DNA of 64,000 nucleotides from Acinetobacter sp. WC-141 (GCF_000313935.1 NZ_AMSS01000020.1:1-64000); one strand, 5' to 3'. Shown: positions 1 through 11,869, numbered from the stretch's first letter. Notes: generated by a model from the sequence alone, not told the origin. Numbers and translations are program-made.

Positions 1-2
1 TT

Positions 3-737
3 GCACCACTTCCAAATGGCATTAACCACGTTGCTTTTAACGATTTAGAAGCTGCCAAAGCAGTAATTAATGAGCAAACATGTGCTGTTATTGTTGAGCC
101 AATACAAGGTGAAGGCGGCGTTATTCCTGCTAACATCGAATTTTTAAAAGGTTTGCGCGCACTGTGTGATCAGTTTGGTGCGTTACTTATTTTTGATGAA
201 GTGCAAACTGGTGTAGGTCGTACAGGTGCACTGTATGCCTACATGAACTCTGGTGTTATTCCAGATGTGTTAACGACTGCAAAAGCATTAGGTGGTGGTT
301 TCCCAGTCGGTGCAATGTTAACAACTGATAAATTTGCTCCACATTTTTCAGTGGGTACACATGGTACGACTTATGGCGGTAACCCTTTAGCAAGTGCGGT
401 TGCAGGTGCAGTATTTGAGTTTATTAATACGCCTGAAGTACTCGAAGGTGTGAAGCATCGTCATCAATATTTCCTCGATGCACTAAATGCATTAAACGCT
501 GAACATCAGATTTTTGAAGAAATTCGTGTTCAAGGTTTATTGATTGGCTGTGAATTAAAAGCTGAGTATGCAGGGAAAGCTAAAGATATTACGACTTGGG
601 CGGGTGAAGAAGGTTTACTTGCTTTAATTGCAGGCCCGAATGTGGTTCGTTTTACTCCGTCGCTTATCATTCCTGAACAAGATATTGATGAAGGGATTGC
701 TCGTTTAAAAAGAGCATTAGCAAAGTTGGCTAAATAA
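3..737 (+). CDS. astC: Succinylornithine/acetylornithine aminotransferase, 5' truncated by window edge
   Basis: PLP-dependent class III aminotransferase that converts N2-succinylornithine and 2-oxoglutarate to succinylglutamate semialdehyde and glutamate, the third AST step. The reading frame is open from base 3, so about the last 245 residues are visible and the start lies outside the window. IFDEVQTG carries the Asp that contacts the pyridine nitrogen, and the TTAKALGGG segment carries the Schiff-base lysine. It is followed at 18 bp by astA in the order C-A-D-B-E, which favours the catabolic AstC role over biosynthetic ArgD, although the two enzymes are hard to separate by sequence. The operon promoter is not in this window. 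Confidence 0.93.
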   Translation, partial: APLPNGINHVAFNDLEAAKAVINEQTCAVIVEPIQGEGGVIPANIEFLKGLRALCDQFGALLIFDEVQTGVGRTGALYAYMNSGVIPDVLTTAKALGGGFPVGAMLTTDKFAPHFSVGTHGTTYGGNPLASAVAGAVFEFINTPEVLEGVKHRHQYFLDALNALNAEHQIFEEIRVQGLLIGCELKAEYAGKAKDITTWAGEEGLLALIAGPNVVRFTPSLIIPEQDIDEGIARLKRALAKLAK

Positions 738-755
738 AAAAAAGGAAAGCTAGCC

Positions 756-3256
<2,501 letters not shown>

Positions 3257-3273
3257 ACACTAGGGAAAGAAAA

Positions 3274-4617
3274 ATGAAAGGATATGAAGTAAATTTCGAT
3301 GGTTTAGTGGGGCCAACACATCACTACGCGGGCTTGTCGTTTGGGAATGAAGCATCGACAAAAAATCGTAATAACGCCTCGAATCCAAAATTAGCAGCCA
3401 AACAAGGTTTGCTAAAGATGAAAGCCTTGGCTGACATGGGCATGAAACAAGGTGTGCTTGTTCCGCATGAGCGCCCACATGTTCCAATGTTACGCCGTTT
3501 AGGTTTTACAGGAGATGACATTAGCGTAGTTGCTCAAGCAATGCGTCATTCACCTGAACTATTATCATCGCTAAGTTCTGCGTCACCAATGTGGACTGCA
3601 AATGCGGCAACTGTTTCACCTTCGGCAGATAGCCAAGATGAACGTGTGCATTTTACCGCAGCGAACTTGAATAATAAGTTTCACCGTTCAATTGAAGCTG
3701 AAACTACAAGTCAGGTCCTACAAGCGATCTTTAAAAATGAACGTCACTTTGTACACCATGAAGCTTTACCGCAAGTGGCCTTGTTTGGTGATGAAGGTGC
3801 AGCAAATCACAATCGCTTAGGTGGTGATTATGCTAAGCGCGGTGTTCAAGTATTTGTTTATGGTCAACAACATTTAAATAATGGTTTACCAGGACCAAAA
3901 CGCTATCCAGCGCGTCAGACGCGTGAAGCAAGTGAAGCAATTGCACGTTTGCATCGTTTAGATGATGCGCATACCGTTTTTGTTCAACAAAATCCGGATG
4001 TAATTGATCAGGGTGTATTCCATAACGATGTGATCGCGGTAAGTAACCAACAGGTTTTATTCCATCATCAACATGCATTCTTAAATCAAGATCAAGCTTT
4101 TGCTGAAATTCGTCAAAAGATGGCAAGCATTGGTGAAGATTTTATCTCGATAGAAGTTCCTGAAAATCGCGTTACTGTTGATGATGCTGTAGCAACTTAT
4201 TTATTTAATAGCCAGATTTTGACTCGTCCAGATGGTGGAATGACCATTGTTGTACCAGAAGAGTCTCGCCGGAATAAGGCAGTTTGGGGTTATCTGAACG
4301 ATATGGTTCAGATGGGCACACCAATTGATGCTATTCAGGTATATGACTTACGCGAAAGTATGCGTAACGGTGGTGGTCCGGCGTGTTTACGTTTACGCGT
4401 AGCTTTAAACGAAACTGAGTTAAATGCTGTAAATCCAAAAGTTCTCATGAACGATCAATTGTTTGGCACACTCAATCAATGGGTGGATAAACATTATCGT
4501 GATCGTTTAGCACAAGAAGATTTGGCTGATCCACATTTATTGATGGAAAGTCGTATGGCACTCGATGAACTGACCAAAATTTTAGGTTTAGGTTCGGTTT
4601 ATCCTTTCCAAAAATAA
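3274..4617 (+). CDS. astB: N-succinylarginine dihydrolase
   Basis: Second AST enzyme: hydrolyses succinylarginine to succinylornithine, CO2 and two ammonia. The 447 residues match AstB, a member of the amidinotransferase/dihydrolase fold. The catalytic triad candidates are visible: Glu in FGDEGAANH, His in LFHHQHAF and the nucleophilic Cys in [11 protein letters not shown]. The start is preceded by AGGGAAAGAAAA. It is followed by astE after 12 bp, with GGAGGTGAC between them as a strong ribosome binding site for the next gene. Confidence 0.96.
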   Translation: MKGYEVNFDGLVGPTHHYAGLSFGNEASTKNRNNASNPKLAAKQGLLKMKALADMGMKQGVLVPHERPHVPMLRRLGFTGDDISVVAQAMRHSPELLSSLSSASPMWTANAATVSPSADSQDERVHFTAANLNNKFHRSIEAETTSQVLQAIFKNERHFVHHEALPQVALFGDEGAANHNRLGGDYAKRGVQVFVYGQQHLNNGLPGPKRYPARQTREASEAIARLHRLDDAHTVFVQQNPDVIDQGVFHNDVIAVSNQQVLFHHQHAFLNQDQAFAEIRQKMASIGEDFISIEVPENRVTVDDAVATYLFNSQILTRPDGGMTIVVPEESRRNKAVWGYLNDMVQMGTPIDAIQVYDLRESMRNGGGPACLRLRVALNETELNAVNPKVLMNDQLFGTLNQWVDKHYRDRLAQEDLADPHLLMESRMALDELTKILGLGSVYPFQK

Positions 4618-4629
4618 TGAGGAGGTGAC

Positions 4630-5604
4630 ATGCAAGATTTTCTAGCATTAACCTTACAAGGTGAGCAGCCAGCAACACGTGAAGGAAAACAAGATAATTT
4701 TTCTTGGCGTTGGTTAGGTGAAGGACTTCTTGAATGTACGCCAAATGCACAGTACGACAAAGCCGTCGTACTGTCAGCTGGAGTACATGGTAATGAAACA
4801 GCACCAATTGAATTGTTATCTCATCTTTGCACTGATTTATTTGCGGGGCGTTTAAACCTTGCTGTGAGGTTGTTGCTTGTATTGGGTAACCCCTATGCAA
4901 TGCGTCAAGGTAAACGCTATGTGCATGATGATGTAAACCGAATGTTTTGTGGTGGATATAAAAATTTACCCGTGACTGAGGAATCAAAGCGAGCTGAGAT
5001 TTTAGAGCACATTGTCACAACTTTCTTTCGAGAAAGTTCGAGCGAAGCAAAACGTTATCACTATGATTTGCACACTGCAATTCGCGCTTCTTTATTGCCA
5101 ACGTTTGCTTTATTTCCCTATCAAACACATGCTTATGATGCTGATTTGATAGCTAGCCTTGAAGCGGCTGATTTAGATGCTTTGGTTTATCACAATGCGG
5201 TCGGTAAAACGTTTACACATTTTACCAGTGAAAATTTTAAAGCTGCGAGTGCAACCTTAGAATTAGGCAAAGCCTTGCCATTTGGACAAAATGACTTAAG
5301 CCAGTTTGCAGCAATTGATGAAGTCATTCGTCATGTGGTTTCTGAGCAAGCACTGCCAGCACGTAAGAAAGTGAAAATTCAGGTGTTTAAAGTATCGGAC
5401 TCTTTAATTAAAAAAGATGAAGATTTTCAGATGAACTTATCTGCTGAAGCTCCGAATTTTTCGACGTTTACGAAAGATGAGATCATTGCGACACAAGCCT
5501 CTGGTAATTATGTTGTAGGGCAAGATCAGGTCTGGATTTTATTTCCGAACCCTAATGTAAAAATTGGTTTACGTGCAGGTTTAGTTTTAACTAAAACGAG
5601 CTGA
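4630..5604 (+). CDS. astE: Succinylglutamate desuccinylase
   Basis: Last AST enzyme: a zinc hydrolase of the M14/AstE-AspA family that splits N-succinylglutamate into glutamate and succinate. The 324 residues are the usual length. Zinc ligands are seen in [11 protein letters not shown] (His, Glu) and YDLHTAIR (His), and the likely catalytic Glu in [12 protein letters not shown] near-consensus GGAGGTGAC ribosome binding site precedes the ATG. It is the terminal gene of the operon, followed directly by a strong palindromic terminator. Confidence 0.95.
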   Translation: MQDFLALTLQGEQPATREGKQDNFSWRWLGEGLLECTPNAQYDKAVVLSAGVHGNETAPIELLSHLCTDLFAGRLNLAVRLLLVLGNPYAMRQGKRYVHDDVNRMFCGGYKNLPVTEESKRAEILEHIVTTFFRESSSEAKRYHYDLHTAIRASLLPTFALFPYQTHAYDADLIASLEAADLDALVYHNAVGKTFTHFTSENFKAASATLELGKALPFGQNDLSQFAAIDEVIRHVVSEQALPARKKVKIQVFKVSDSLIKKDEDFQMNLSAEAPNFSTFTKDEIIATQASGNYVVGQDQVWILFPNPNVKIGLRAGLVLTKTS

Positions 5605-5624
5605 ATAGCTGATTTCAAATAAAT

Positions 5625-5652
5625 AAAAAAGGGCGATTAATCGCCCTTTTTT
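5625..5652. terminator. Bidirectional terminator between astE and the repeat protein
   Basis: A perfect palindrome with GGGCGA/TCGCCC at its core is flanked by A6 and T6. It can stop transcription from both sides (astE and the convergent gene that ends at 5665). Confidence 0.9.
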
Positions 5653-5664
5653 ATGCATCACGTA

Positions 5665-6498
5665 TTAGTTAGTACCGAAAAGACCTTTAACCCAAGATTT
5701 CTTTTCAGCTTTTTGTGTAGAAGTTTGAGCACCAGCATTTACATTTGCGTTTGTGTTAACTCCAACAGGACCAACGTTAACACCAACATTCACGCCTGTT
5801 TGTGCATTAATTGCATGTGCTGGTTGAGCAGCATTTAACTGCGCTTGAGCATCAGCTTTAGTGTCAGCTACAAATTCTTTTTGCTCAGCTTGGTTTTGAG
5901 CTACACGAGTTTTTACTGCATCTACATGCGCTTGCGCATTAGCTTGTTTTTCAGCAGTAAATTCTTTTTGGTCTGCTTGTTTTTCAGCAACTTTAGTTTT
6001 TACAGCATCAACACGTGCTTTAGTATCAGCTTTAGCTTCAACTGCTAGATTTTTAGTACCGTTTACAGCTTTAGTTGCTACATCTTTAGTACCTGTTACT
6101 GCTTCGGTAGCAAAATGCTTAGTACCATTTGCAGCTTTAGTTGCTACATTCTTAGTACCTGTTGCAGCTTCGGTAGCAAAGTTTTTAGTACCTGTCGCAG
6201 CTTCAGTCGCTATGTGTTTTGTACCATTTGCAGCTTTAGAAGAAAGTTCAGTCACTTTTCCTGTTGTTTTTTTAGTTGCTTTAACCGTAGTGTCAGCAGC
6301 TACATGACCTGCGTGCTTTGCTGTGTTCCCTACAGTGTGTGCAGTATTTTTGACTGTATTGGCTACGCCACTCACAAGACCACCCGGTTGTACATTTACT
6401 TGAGCAGAAGCACCTGCATTAACGCCCGCACTTTGTGCAAAAATAGAGGCAGAAGCAAGAACACTTGCAGTAACGATAGCTGTTTTCATCATTTTCAT
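5665..6498 (-). CDS. Secreted alanine/lysine-rich protein with 11-residue LEA-like repeats
   Basis: I do not recognise a named family. The 277-residue protein starts with a signal peptide (MKMMKTAIV...SIFA, cleavage likely before QSAG). Residues 89-156 hold six tandem 11-residue units of the form (A)xNGTKxxATE/K, and residues 161-218 hold two 29-residue copies containing VDAVKTxVA and QKEF. The pattern resembles group 3 LEA or apolipoprotein-like amphipathic helices. Both ends carry similar NAGA/NVG-rich segments, and the C-terminus is KSWVKGLFGTN. The start at 6498 is chosen for its GAAGGAT ribosome binding site and signal peptide; an upstream in-frame ATG at 6543 would spoil the signal peptide. 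A role as a periplasmic or envelope stress/desiccation protectant is inference only. Confidence 0.8.
   Translation of the reverse strand: MKMMKTAIVTASVLASASIFAQSAGVNAGASAQVNVQPGGLVSGVANTVKNTAHTVGNTAKHAGHVAADTTVKATKKTTGKVTELSSKAANGTKHIATEAATGTKNFATEAATGTKNVATKAANGTKHFATEAVTGTKDVATKAVNGTKNLAVEAKADTKARVDAVKTKVAEKQADQKEFTAEKQANAQAHVDAVKTRVAQNQAEQKEFVADTKADAQAQLNAAQPAHAINAQTGVNVGVNVGPVGVNTNANVNAGAQTSTQKAEKKSWVKGLFGTN
5845..6234 (-). repeat. Tandem repeats inside the secreted repeat protein
   Basis: Six degenerate 33-bp units (about 6031-6234) are followed by two 87-bp units (5845-6018), all in frame. The first type encodes GTK-x-x-ATE/K-A-x-x and the second VDAVKTxVAxxQAxQKEF. Unit number could vary by slippage without breaking the frame. 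Confidence 0.8.
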
Positions 6499-6555
6499 TG
6501 CGATATCCTTCAAAGAATATACCCTTTTAGTGAGGTATTTCATAAACGCAAACGA

Positions 6556-6585
6556 ATCATAGCCAAGGTGATATGGGCTTGTGAA
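6556..6585 (-). promoter_or_regulatory. Putative sigma70 promoter of the repeat protein
   Basis: Read on the minus strand: -35 TTCACA, an 18-base spacer, then TATGAT as -10. This places the start of transcription about 50 bases before the ATG at 6498. Confidence 0.5.
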
Positions 6586-6599
6586 CTGACTTCATCAAA

Positions 6600-7092
6600 A
6601 TGTTACAACAGTGTTACGTTGAGTAAACACATTAGGGATAAATTGTGGAGATTAATAAAAATTAATAATAAAGTGAAAAAGAACATTTATTTATTAGATA
6701 TTCTAATTAAGTATATCCCACGTTTATCTTTTACTTCTTAAAAATCATCCTTTAATTTTTTCTATCTCAATTTCTCTACTTTTTCCTCTATATCTTTAAA
6801 TGTGATGTAAATCTCATTATTTATTAGAGGAAGCGGCATGCTAATTGCTTATTATGAGAATAGGGTGTTTTTCTAGCACTTTTTTGAACCATCTTCTGCC
6901 AGAAATATAAATGTATAGGGCAGAACAATATTTTTGCTTATTCGGAATAAAGTTATTTTAACTTTTTTAGTAGTTATGTATTTCATTAAATAGACTTTTC
7001 ACATGAAATAGATATTAAGAAATGCCGCTTTATTTCAAATAATCAAAAATAAAAATAGATATCTATAAACAAAAAAACAGAGATCTTTAAAG
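6600..7092. other. AT-rich intergenic stretch without a recognisable gene
   Basis: About 490 very AT-rich bases. No open frame here has a convincing ribosome binding site or coding character. The right end must carry the promoter for the gene at 7093, but I cannot single out one hexamer pair among the many AT-rich candidates. Confidence 0.6.
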
Positions 7093-7401
7093 ATGAAAAT
7101 TATTGCTTCCTTTCTTGTACTGGTCGGCTTAGTCGCCGTTGTTCTCTATTTTAAGCCCACAAGTGGTGCATCTGATGTGTTCAATTCTGCTTTACATGAG
7201 TCGAATTCGCCGCAACTAAACACATCGTCTTTTCTTTCTAAACTTAAGGAGCCTACTCAACCTAAAAATTTATCTCAGCATTTAACTCATTCCCAATCGG
7301 TATCAGTTGATACCGTTCCTTTTTATGACACAAAAAGTGATCTTTCTATTCAACCGATTGATCCAGAAAAAGATCCAGCAAATGAAATAAAAGCGAAATA
7401 A
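7093..7401 (+). CDS. Small membrane-anchored protein of unknown function
   Basis: 102 residues: one N-terminal transmembrane segment (about residues 3-20, IIASFLVLVGLVAVVLYF) followed by a polar Ser/Pro/Gln-rich tail expected in the periplasm, ending in a charged DPEKDPANEIKAK. A weak ribosome binding site (GAGA) lies about 9 bases before the ATG. I recognise no family. It lies 35 bp before a secreted subtilase in the same direction, so the two are probably co-transcribed. A membrane-anchored partner or chaperone for the protease is a plausible but unproven idea. Confidence 0.65.
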   Translation: MKIIASFLVLVGLVAVVLYFKPTSGASDVFNSALHESNSPQLNTSSFLSKLKEPTQPKNLSQHLTHSQSVSVDTVPFYDTKSDLSIQPIDPEKDPANEIKAK

Positions 7402-7436
7402 GCAAATTGTTAGTTGAAAAACTACGGAGAAAAATA

Positions 7437-8792
7437 ATGCAAAGTAAAACGTTATTTCTATTAGGTCTATGTGCGATATTAAGTACCACTGCATCAGCTC
7501 TTCCTTTAGATTCTAATGGTGCTAAACAGCGGTTAAATCAAGCAGCAAAACAAAAAGTATTTCAAGGTAAAATCAATCTAGATGCGTTGGTAACGAATGA
7601 TTCGAATGATTTAATTGTTGAATACAACCTCCCTTCGGCGAGTACACCTTCCGGTTTAGAACGGCGGAGTTATATTGCAACAAATAAAAAGAATATACAG
7701 GCAAGGTTTAATCGGGCGGGCGGTGTGCAAGTACTGCGAGACTACAATAATTTACCTTTAGCTTTTTATCGGATTAGTAACCGCGAAGCTTTAGTCTCTT
7801 TACTAAATGACCCGAATGTTAAAGCGGTTTATCCAAATCGTATTAATCAAACCACGACCAACGAAAGTTTACCTTTAATTAATCAACCACAAGCAAACAC
7901 CAATGGTTTTACGGGTGAAGGCTCTAGTGTGGCAGTGATTGATACAGGGGTAAATTATCTCCACTCTGATTTTGGTTGTACGGCAGTAAACACACCCTCA
8001 AACACATGTCGGGTGGTTTACTCATTTGATAGTGCACCAGATGATGGCACTTTAGATGATGATGGTCATGGAAGTAACGTATCTGGCATTGTGTCTAAAG
8101 TTGCATCTAAGATTAAAATTATTGGTATTGATACCTTTCGACGTGTTCGGGTGAACGGTCAGTGGGGGAGTACGGCCTATGACAGTGATATTCTGGCGGC
8201 TTTAAATTGGACTGTGAATAATGCTCAGACTTATAACATCAAAGCGGTTAATTTAAGCCTTGGCGTGCCAGGTGTTAAATACACTTCAGAGTGTAGTAAT
8301 AGCAGTTATGCAACCGCCTTTGCCAATGCCAGAGCTGCGGGTGTGGTACCTGTAGTCGCTTCAGGTAATGATGCATTTTCAGATGGGATTTCATCACCTG
8401 CCTGTGTTGCTGGTGCTGTAAGAGTCGGTGCTGTTTATGACAGTAATATTGGCGGCGTATCATGGGGTAATCCGGTGAAATGTTCTGACCCGACAACCGC
8501 AGCAGACAAGGTAGCTTGCTTTAGTAATGGTGGTAGCCTTGTAACTTTATTGGCACCGGGAGCAATGATTACTGCGGGTGGTTACACCATGGGAGGCACA
8601 TCTCAAGCGACACCGCATGTGGCTGGCGCGATTGCTTTATTACGAGCGAATAGTGTGACTCCGACTGAAAGTATTGATCAAACCATTAGCCGTTTAAAAA
8701 CGACAGGTAAACCAATTACGGACTCAAGAACGGGTTTGATTTTCCCGCGTATTGATTTACTGGCAGCAACAAATGGTTTGATCGCTAACTAA
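7437..8792 (+). CDS. Secreted S8 (subtilisin-like) serine protease
   Basis: Preproprotein of 451 residues. The signal peptide (about 1-21, ending TASA) is followed by an I9-like propeptide region (about 40-140) and an S8 catalytic domain. The triad is Asp169 (AVIDTGVNY), His211 (DDDGHGSNVSG) and Ser389 (GGTSQATPH), with the oxyanion Asn311 in VASGND. Several Cys residues suggest disulphides in the exported enzyme. The ATG at 7437 is chosen because GGAGA precedes it and a signal peptide starts there; a TTG 30 bases upstream is less likely. Export is probably Sec then possibly type II secretion; substrates cannot be inferred. Confidence 0.92.
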   Translation: MQSKTLFLLGLCAILSTTASALPLDSNGAKQRLNQAAKQKVFQGKINLDALVTNDSNDLIVEYNLPSASTPSGLERRSYIATNKKNIQARFNRAGGVQVLRDYNNLPLAFYRISNREALVSLLNDPNVKAVYPNRINQTTTNESLPLINQPQANTNGFTGEGSSVAVIDTGVNYLHSDFGCTAVNTPSNTCRVVYSFDSAPDDGTLDDDGHGSNVSGIVSKVASKIKIIGIDTFRRVRVNGQWGSTAYDSDILAALNWTVNNAQTYNIKAVNLSLGVPGVKYTSECSNSSYATAFANARAAGVVPVVASGNDAFSDGISSPACVAGAVRVGAVYDSNIGGVSWGNPVKCSDPTTAADKVACFSNGGSLVTLLAPGAMITAGGYTMGGTSQATPHVAGAIALLRANSVTPTESIDQTISRLKTTGKPITDSRTGLIFPRIDLLAATNGLIAN

Positions 8793-8847
8793 ATAGCTTA
8801 TTTATAATTTTTTAAATTTGGTCCAAGAAATTTTAAAATAGCTATAG

Positions 8848-8884
8848 CCCGTTGCAAAAGATAGCTTCTGCAACGGGTTTTTTT
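8848..8884 (+). terminator. Terminator after the S8 protease
   Basis: CCCGTTGCA and TGCAACGGG arms (8848-8856 and 8869-8877) are followed by a run of seven T. Confidence 0.85.
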
Positions 8885-8895
8885 ATGGATAAGTA

Positions 8896-9327
8896 TTAAT
8901 GACACTTCACTAAATTAGCTGGATTAAAGTTGCTTTGGAGTTTTTTGAAATTATTTTGAATTTCTGGATCTTGAATATTAAAAGTGGTTGAGCTTTTGGT
9001 TGTAGAGTTAGTTGCCTGATTTAATATGCCAGACTCATCAGGATATTGTTGGGTGAATGATGTGGCTGAAATTAGACCTTTATCATTAAATACCCAGTGT
9101 TCAGTAACGTGTCCGCCGCCTAAATATCCTGTAAATTCAATCATACAAGCTTGCTTATCTTGTTTAATGAGTTTGGCTACATTACCTGTAGTTGATGGAT
9201 AAGCTTCAATATTCGTATCTTGCTCTAAAACTTGTGCCTGAGAATAGGTAGACAGAGGTGCTGATGTTGCACAGGCAGTTAATGCCAAGCAGCATAGTGT
9301 TGAAAAGAGAAGTTTTTGACTATTCAT
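8896..9327 (-). CDS. Small lipoprotein of unknown function
   Basis: 143 residues starting MNSQKLLFSTLCCLALTAC. The lipobox LTAC predicts lipidation of the Cys and an outer- or inner-membrane lipoprotein. The body contains GYLGGGHVTEHWVFNDKG, reminiscent of small beta-rich envelope lipoproteins, but no family is recognised. The ATG at 9327 is preceded by AGGAA; the frame stays open upstream but the extra residues would precede the signal sequence. It is convergent with the protease, and the terminator between them lies just past its stop. Confidence 0.75.
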   Translation of the reverse strand: MNSQKLLFSTLCCLALTACATSAPLSTYSQAQVLEQDTNIEAYPSTTGNVAKLIKQDKQACMIEFTGYLGGGHVTEHWVFNDKGLISATSFTQQYPDESGILNQATNSTTKSSTTFNIQDPEIQNNFKKLQSNFNPANLVKCH

Positions 9328-9424
9328 AAGGCAGATTCCTAGCTCTTTATAGTTAATGAACATTATTTGTAGATGAATATCAGTGTTTGTATTAAAGCGC
9401 GAAGTTCTCGCGCTATCCAAAAAA

Positions 9425-9844
9425 TTAGTTCGTTGTTGTGCTTGATTTACTTAACTCACCTTGCTCAATCGGAATGTTTTCACCATTTCGGCTACTGGTA
9501 ATATTTTGCTTCGCTTGATCTATTTTATTTTCTGTAAAAGCTTTGGCGGTATCTGCTTTTTGTTGAACAACTTCTGCTTTTTCAGCCGTAAATTCTTTAG
9601 TATTTTGCCATTTTTCACTAATTTTATTTGATGTTTTTTCAGAAGCTCCTTGAATAGAATCTCCTAAATTTTGTATACCTTTTCCTGTTTTATATAACAA
9701 TACACGGCCTAAACTTGGGTTATCACCATAAGGTTGTGCTTTAGAAGTTGTTTCACCCATTTGTTGTGGTTGCGTTGTTTCTGCAAATAAGGTTGATGAA
9801 GCCAACATAGAGGTCGCAATACATAAAATGTGTATGGTTTTCAT
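9425..9844 (-). CDS. Secreted helical protein sharing the KEFTAEK motif with the repeat protein
   Basis: 139 residues with a signal peptide (MKTIHILCIATSMLASSTLFA, cleaved before ETTQ). The mature part is charged, with a helical Lys/Glu/Ala-rich segment (about 80-120) containing NTKEFTAEKAE and QKADTAKAFTENK in 11-residue phase. The same KEFTAEK string occurs in the repeat protein at 5665-6498, so the two look like paralogues of different length. GGGAGA lies about 10 bases before the chosen ATG. It lies 97 bp upstream of the lipoprotein on the same strand. Function unknown; membrane- or stress-related by inference only. Confidence 0.65.
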   Translation of the reverse strand: MKTIHILCIATSMLASSTLFAETTQPQQMGETTSKAQPYGDNPSLGRVLLYKTGKGIQNLGDSIQGASEKTSNKISEKWQNTKEFTAEKAEVVQQKADTAKAFTENKIDQAKQNITSSRNGENIPIEQGELSKSSTTTN

Positions 9845-9988
9845 TTTGGATAAATCTCCCCGACCAGAATCAAAAGATGAAGTGGTGATCTTACTGTTAA
9901 AAATAAAGCTTGTACCGCAATGAGATAAAACCCATACGATTTGATTACGATAAATCATCACTTGATCGCAATAAAGTAATTATCCCGA

Positions 9989-10858
9989 TTACTCATAAAC
10001 AAATTCAGATTTCATCAATTCTAAAAACATATCTCGAGCTTTATGGTTACTCACATTTTTATGCCAGAAAAAATGATTTTGCATAAAGGCAAGGTGTTCA
10101 AATTTATAACTCTGAATATGGGCTAAATTTTTATATTGTTCATAAATACTCTTCGGTACTAAAGCCACACCAGAACCTGCACTGACGCAGCCAATAATGG
10201 TGGCATAACTGGTAATGCTGGTGATAGGGAGAGAGATATTTTTGAGCTTAAGCCATTCTTCGAGAGCTGCGCGGTAAGGACAACCTTCAGTCCACATAAA
10301 AATTTCTTTACCAATCAGGTCTTCTTGGCAATTAATTTCTCCCAAAGATTGAGATGCAATCAAGACCATGTCTTCTTGATAAATACTGAGCTTATTTAAC
10401 ATTGGAAACTCAATATTACCCGCGACAATCGCACCATCAAGTTTATGCTGAGAAATATCCACTAATAGCTGTTTCCATGTACCTGTAATAATTTGAATGG
10501 AAACTTCTGGATAGCGTTGATGATATTTCGCAAGTAAATTAGGTAGGCGAGTTGTGGCAGAAGATTCAATAGCCCCAATTTTTAATGGACCAGAGGGGGG
10601 AGCATCAGGGTGAATACTACGTTTTGCTTCATCACACAGCGCTAAAATTTTATGACAGTAATTAAGAAAGATCTCACCGGATGAAGTGAGTTTTAAACTT
10701 TTTCCTTCACGATAAAACAAAGGTGAACCCAGTTCTTCTTCAAGTTGCTTAATGCGTGTCGTAACGTTGGATGGTACGCAATGTAGTTGCAGCGATGCCT
10801 TGGCCATTGTTCCGCATTCAACCACGGTTTGGAACATTTTTAACTGAGCGATATCCAT
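9989..10858 (-). CDS. LysR-family transcriptional regulator
   Basis: 289 residues. The N-terminal winged helix-turn-helix (about 1-60) is typical: MDIAQLKMFQTVVECGTMAKASLQLHCVPSNVTTRIKQLEEELG (given here as family character, positions 1-44). An effector-binding domain follows from about residue 88. It is divergent from the EamA transporter gene with 108 bp between the starts, the classic arrangement for a LysR protein that controls its neighbour and itself. The inducer is unknown. Confidence 0.9.
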   Translation of the reverse strand: MDIAQLKMFQTVVECGTMAKASLQLHCVPSNVTTRIKQLEEELGSPLFYREGKSLKLTSSGEIFLNYCHKILALCDEAKRSIHPDAPPSGPLKIGAIESSATTRLPNLLAKYHQRYPEVSIQIITGTWKQLLVDISQHKLDGAIVAGNIEFPMLNKLSIYQEDMVLIASQSLGEINCQEDLIGKEIFMWTEGCPYRAALEEWLKLKNISLPITSITSYATIIGCVSAGSGVALVPKSIYEQYKNLAHIQSYKFEHLAFMQNHFFWHKNVSNHKARDMFLELMKSEFVYE

Positions 10859-10866
10859 GTTTTATC

Positions 10867-10883
10867 ATTCACTTTTAATGAAT
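10867..10883. promoter_or_regulatory. Candidate LysR operator (T-N11-A type dyad)
   Basis: ATTCA-N7-TGAAT lies 8 bp from the regulator start codon, within the shared regulator/transporter intergenic region. LysR proteins commonly bind such interrupted dyads. The assignment rests on position and symmetry only. Confidence 0.35.
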
Positions 10884-10966
10884 ATTTGACTCAATATAAG
10901 TTAATTTTATTCAACTATCCATGCGCATATGATGAAAGTGTTCCATTTCATTAGTGCAGATTTAAC

Positions 10967-11869
10967 ATGGCAATTTCTCTTGCTGCCGAAACTCAGTCTC
11001 CGGCATTTAAGCTCTATTTATGTATTGCTGTGACAGTCTTTTGTTGGGGCTATTCACCTATTGGCGTACATAGTGCTCTGCATTCATATACACCGCAGCA
11101 TATTGCCTTGCTCCGTTTTTTAATTGCATCTATTTTCTTATTTTTACTGATTATGAAAAAAGGAATTCGGCCTTTAAAGTGGAAAGATGCTCCTGCACTT
11201 GCTGTATTAGGATTTTTCTCTGTAACGCTACATCACTTACTTATAAATACCGGACAGCAATATGTGAGTGCGGTTGCATCCAGTATTTTGAGCCAATCCA
11301 TTCCACTATTTACCTTTATTATTTCAGCTTTGCTTTTTAAGGAACAAATCCGTTTTAAACAATGGTTATGTATTTTGCTGGGACTTTGTGGCGCCGTGTT
11401 GGTGGTTACTGGAGATCATGGTTTTGGTGTACCGAGCCCTTATAGTTTATTAATTGTTTTGGCTGCTATTGCGTGGGGCCTTTATTTTAATTTATATAAG
11501 AAATTTGCTTTAAATTATGATGCCTTGAGCATGATGTGCTACATCATCTGGTTCGGAACCATTCCTTTACTTTTTTATAGCGCTCATTTGCCTGATGAGA
11601 TTTTACATGCCACTTGGCAGGCTAATATGTCGGTTGTCTTATTGGGTATTTTCCCAAGTGCGATGGCTTATGTGCTGTGGGGTTATGTACTTAAAAATAT
11701 GCCGTTAACGATTGCATCGAATTTTTTATATTGTTCGCCTATTGTCGCAATGAGTTTGGCAGTGCTTTTCTTAAATGAAAAACCGTCAATTATGGTGCTG
11801 GTAGGCGGTGTGATTATTGTGGGGAGTTTGGTGTGGATGAATTGGGGGAATCGGCGTACTATCGAATAA
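10967..11869 (+). CDS. EamA/DMT-superfamily transporter
   Basis: 300 residues with about ten transmembrane helices in two EamA repeats (about 15-150 and 160-292), typical of drug/metabolite exporters. Features include YSPIGVHSALHSYTPQHIALLRF in the first repeat and a matching second repeat ending ALFLNEKPS. The substrate cannot be read from sequence; family members export amino acids, metabolites or toxic compounds. It is probably controlled by the divergent LysR protein. Confidence 0.88.
   Translation: MAISLAAETQSPAFKLYLCIAVTVFCWGYSPIGVHSALHSYTPQHIALLRFLIASIFLFLLIMKKGIRPLKWKDAPALAVLGFFSVTLHHLLINTGQQYVSAVASSILSQSIPLFTFIISALLFKEQIRFKQWLCILLGLCGAVLVVTGDHGFGVPSPYSLLIVLAAIAWGLYFNLYKKFALNYDALSMMCYIIWFGTIPLLFYSAHLPDEILHATWQANMSVVLLGIFPSAMAYVLWGYVLKNMPLTIASNFLYCSPIVAMSLAVLFLNEKPSIMVLVGGVIIVGSLVWMNWGNRRTIE

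Noticed and set aside
4472..4987. 171-codon open frame on the minus strand over astB/astE
   Set aside because: It spans two well-recognised genes in antisense and shows no family features.
6115..6741. Open frame of 208 codons on the plus strand, rich in Cys and Ser
   Set aside because: It is antisense to the repeat protein; the composition is explained by the complement of the Ala/Thr/Lys repeats, and it has no ribosome binding site.
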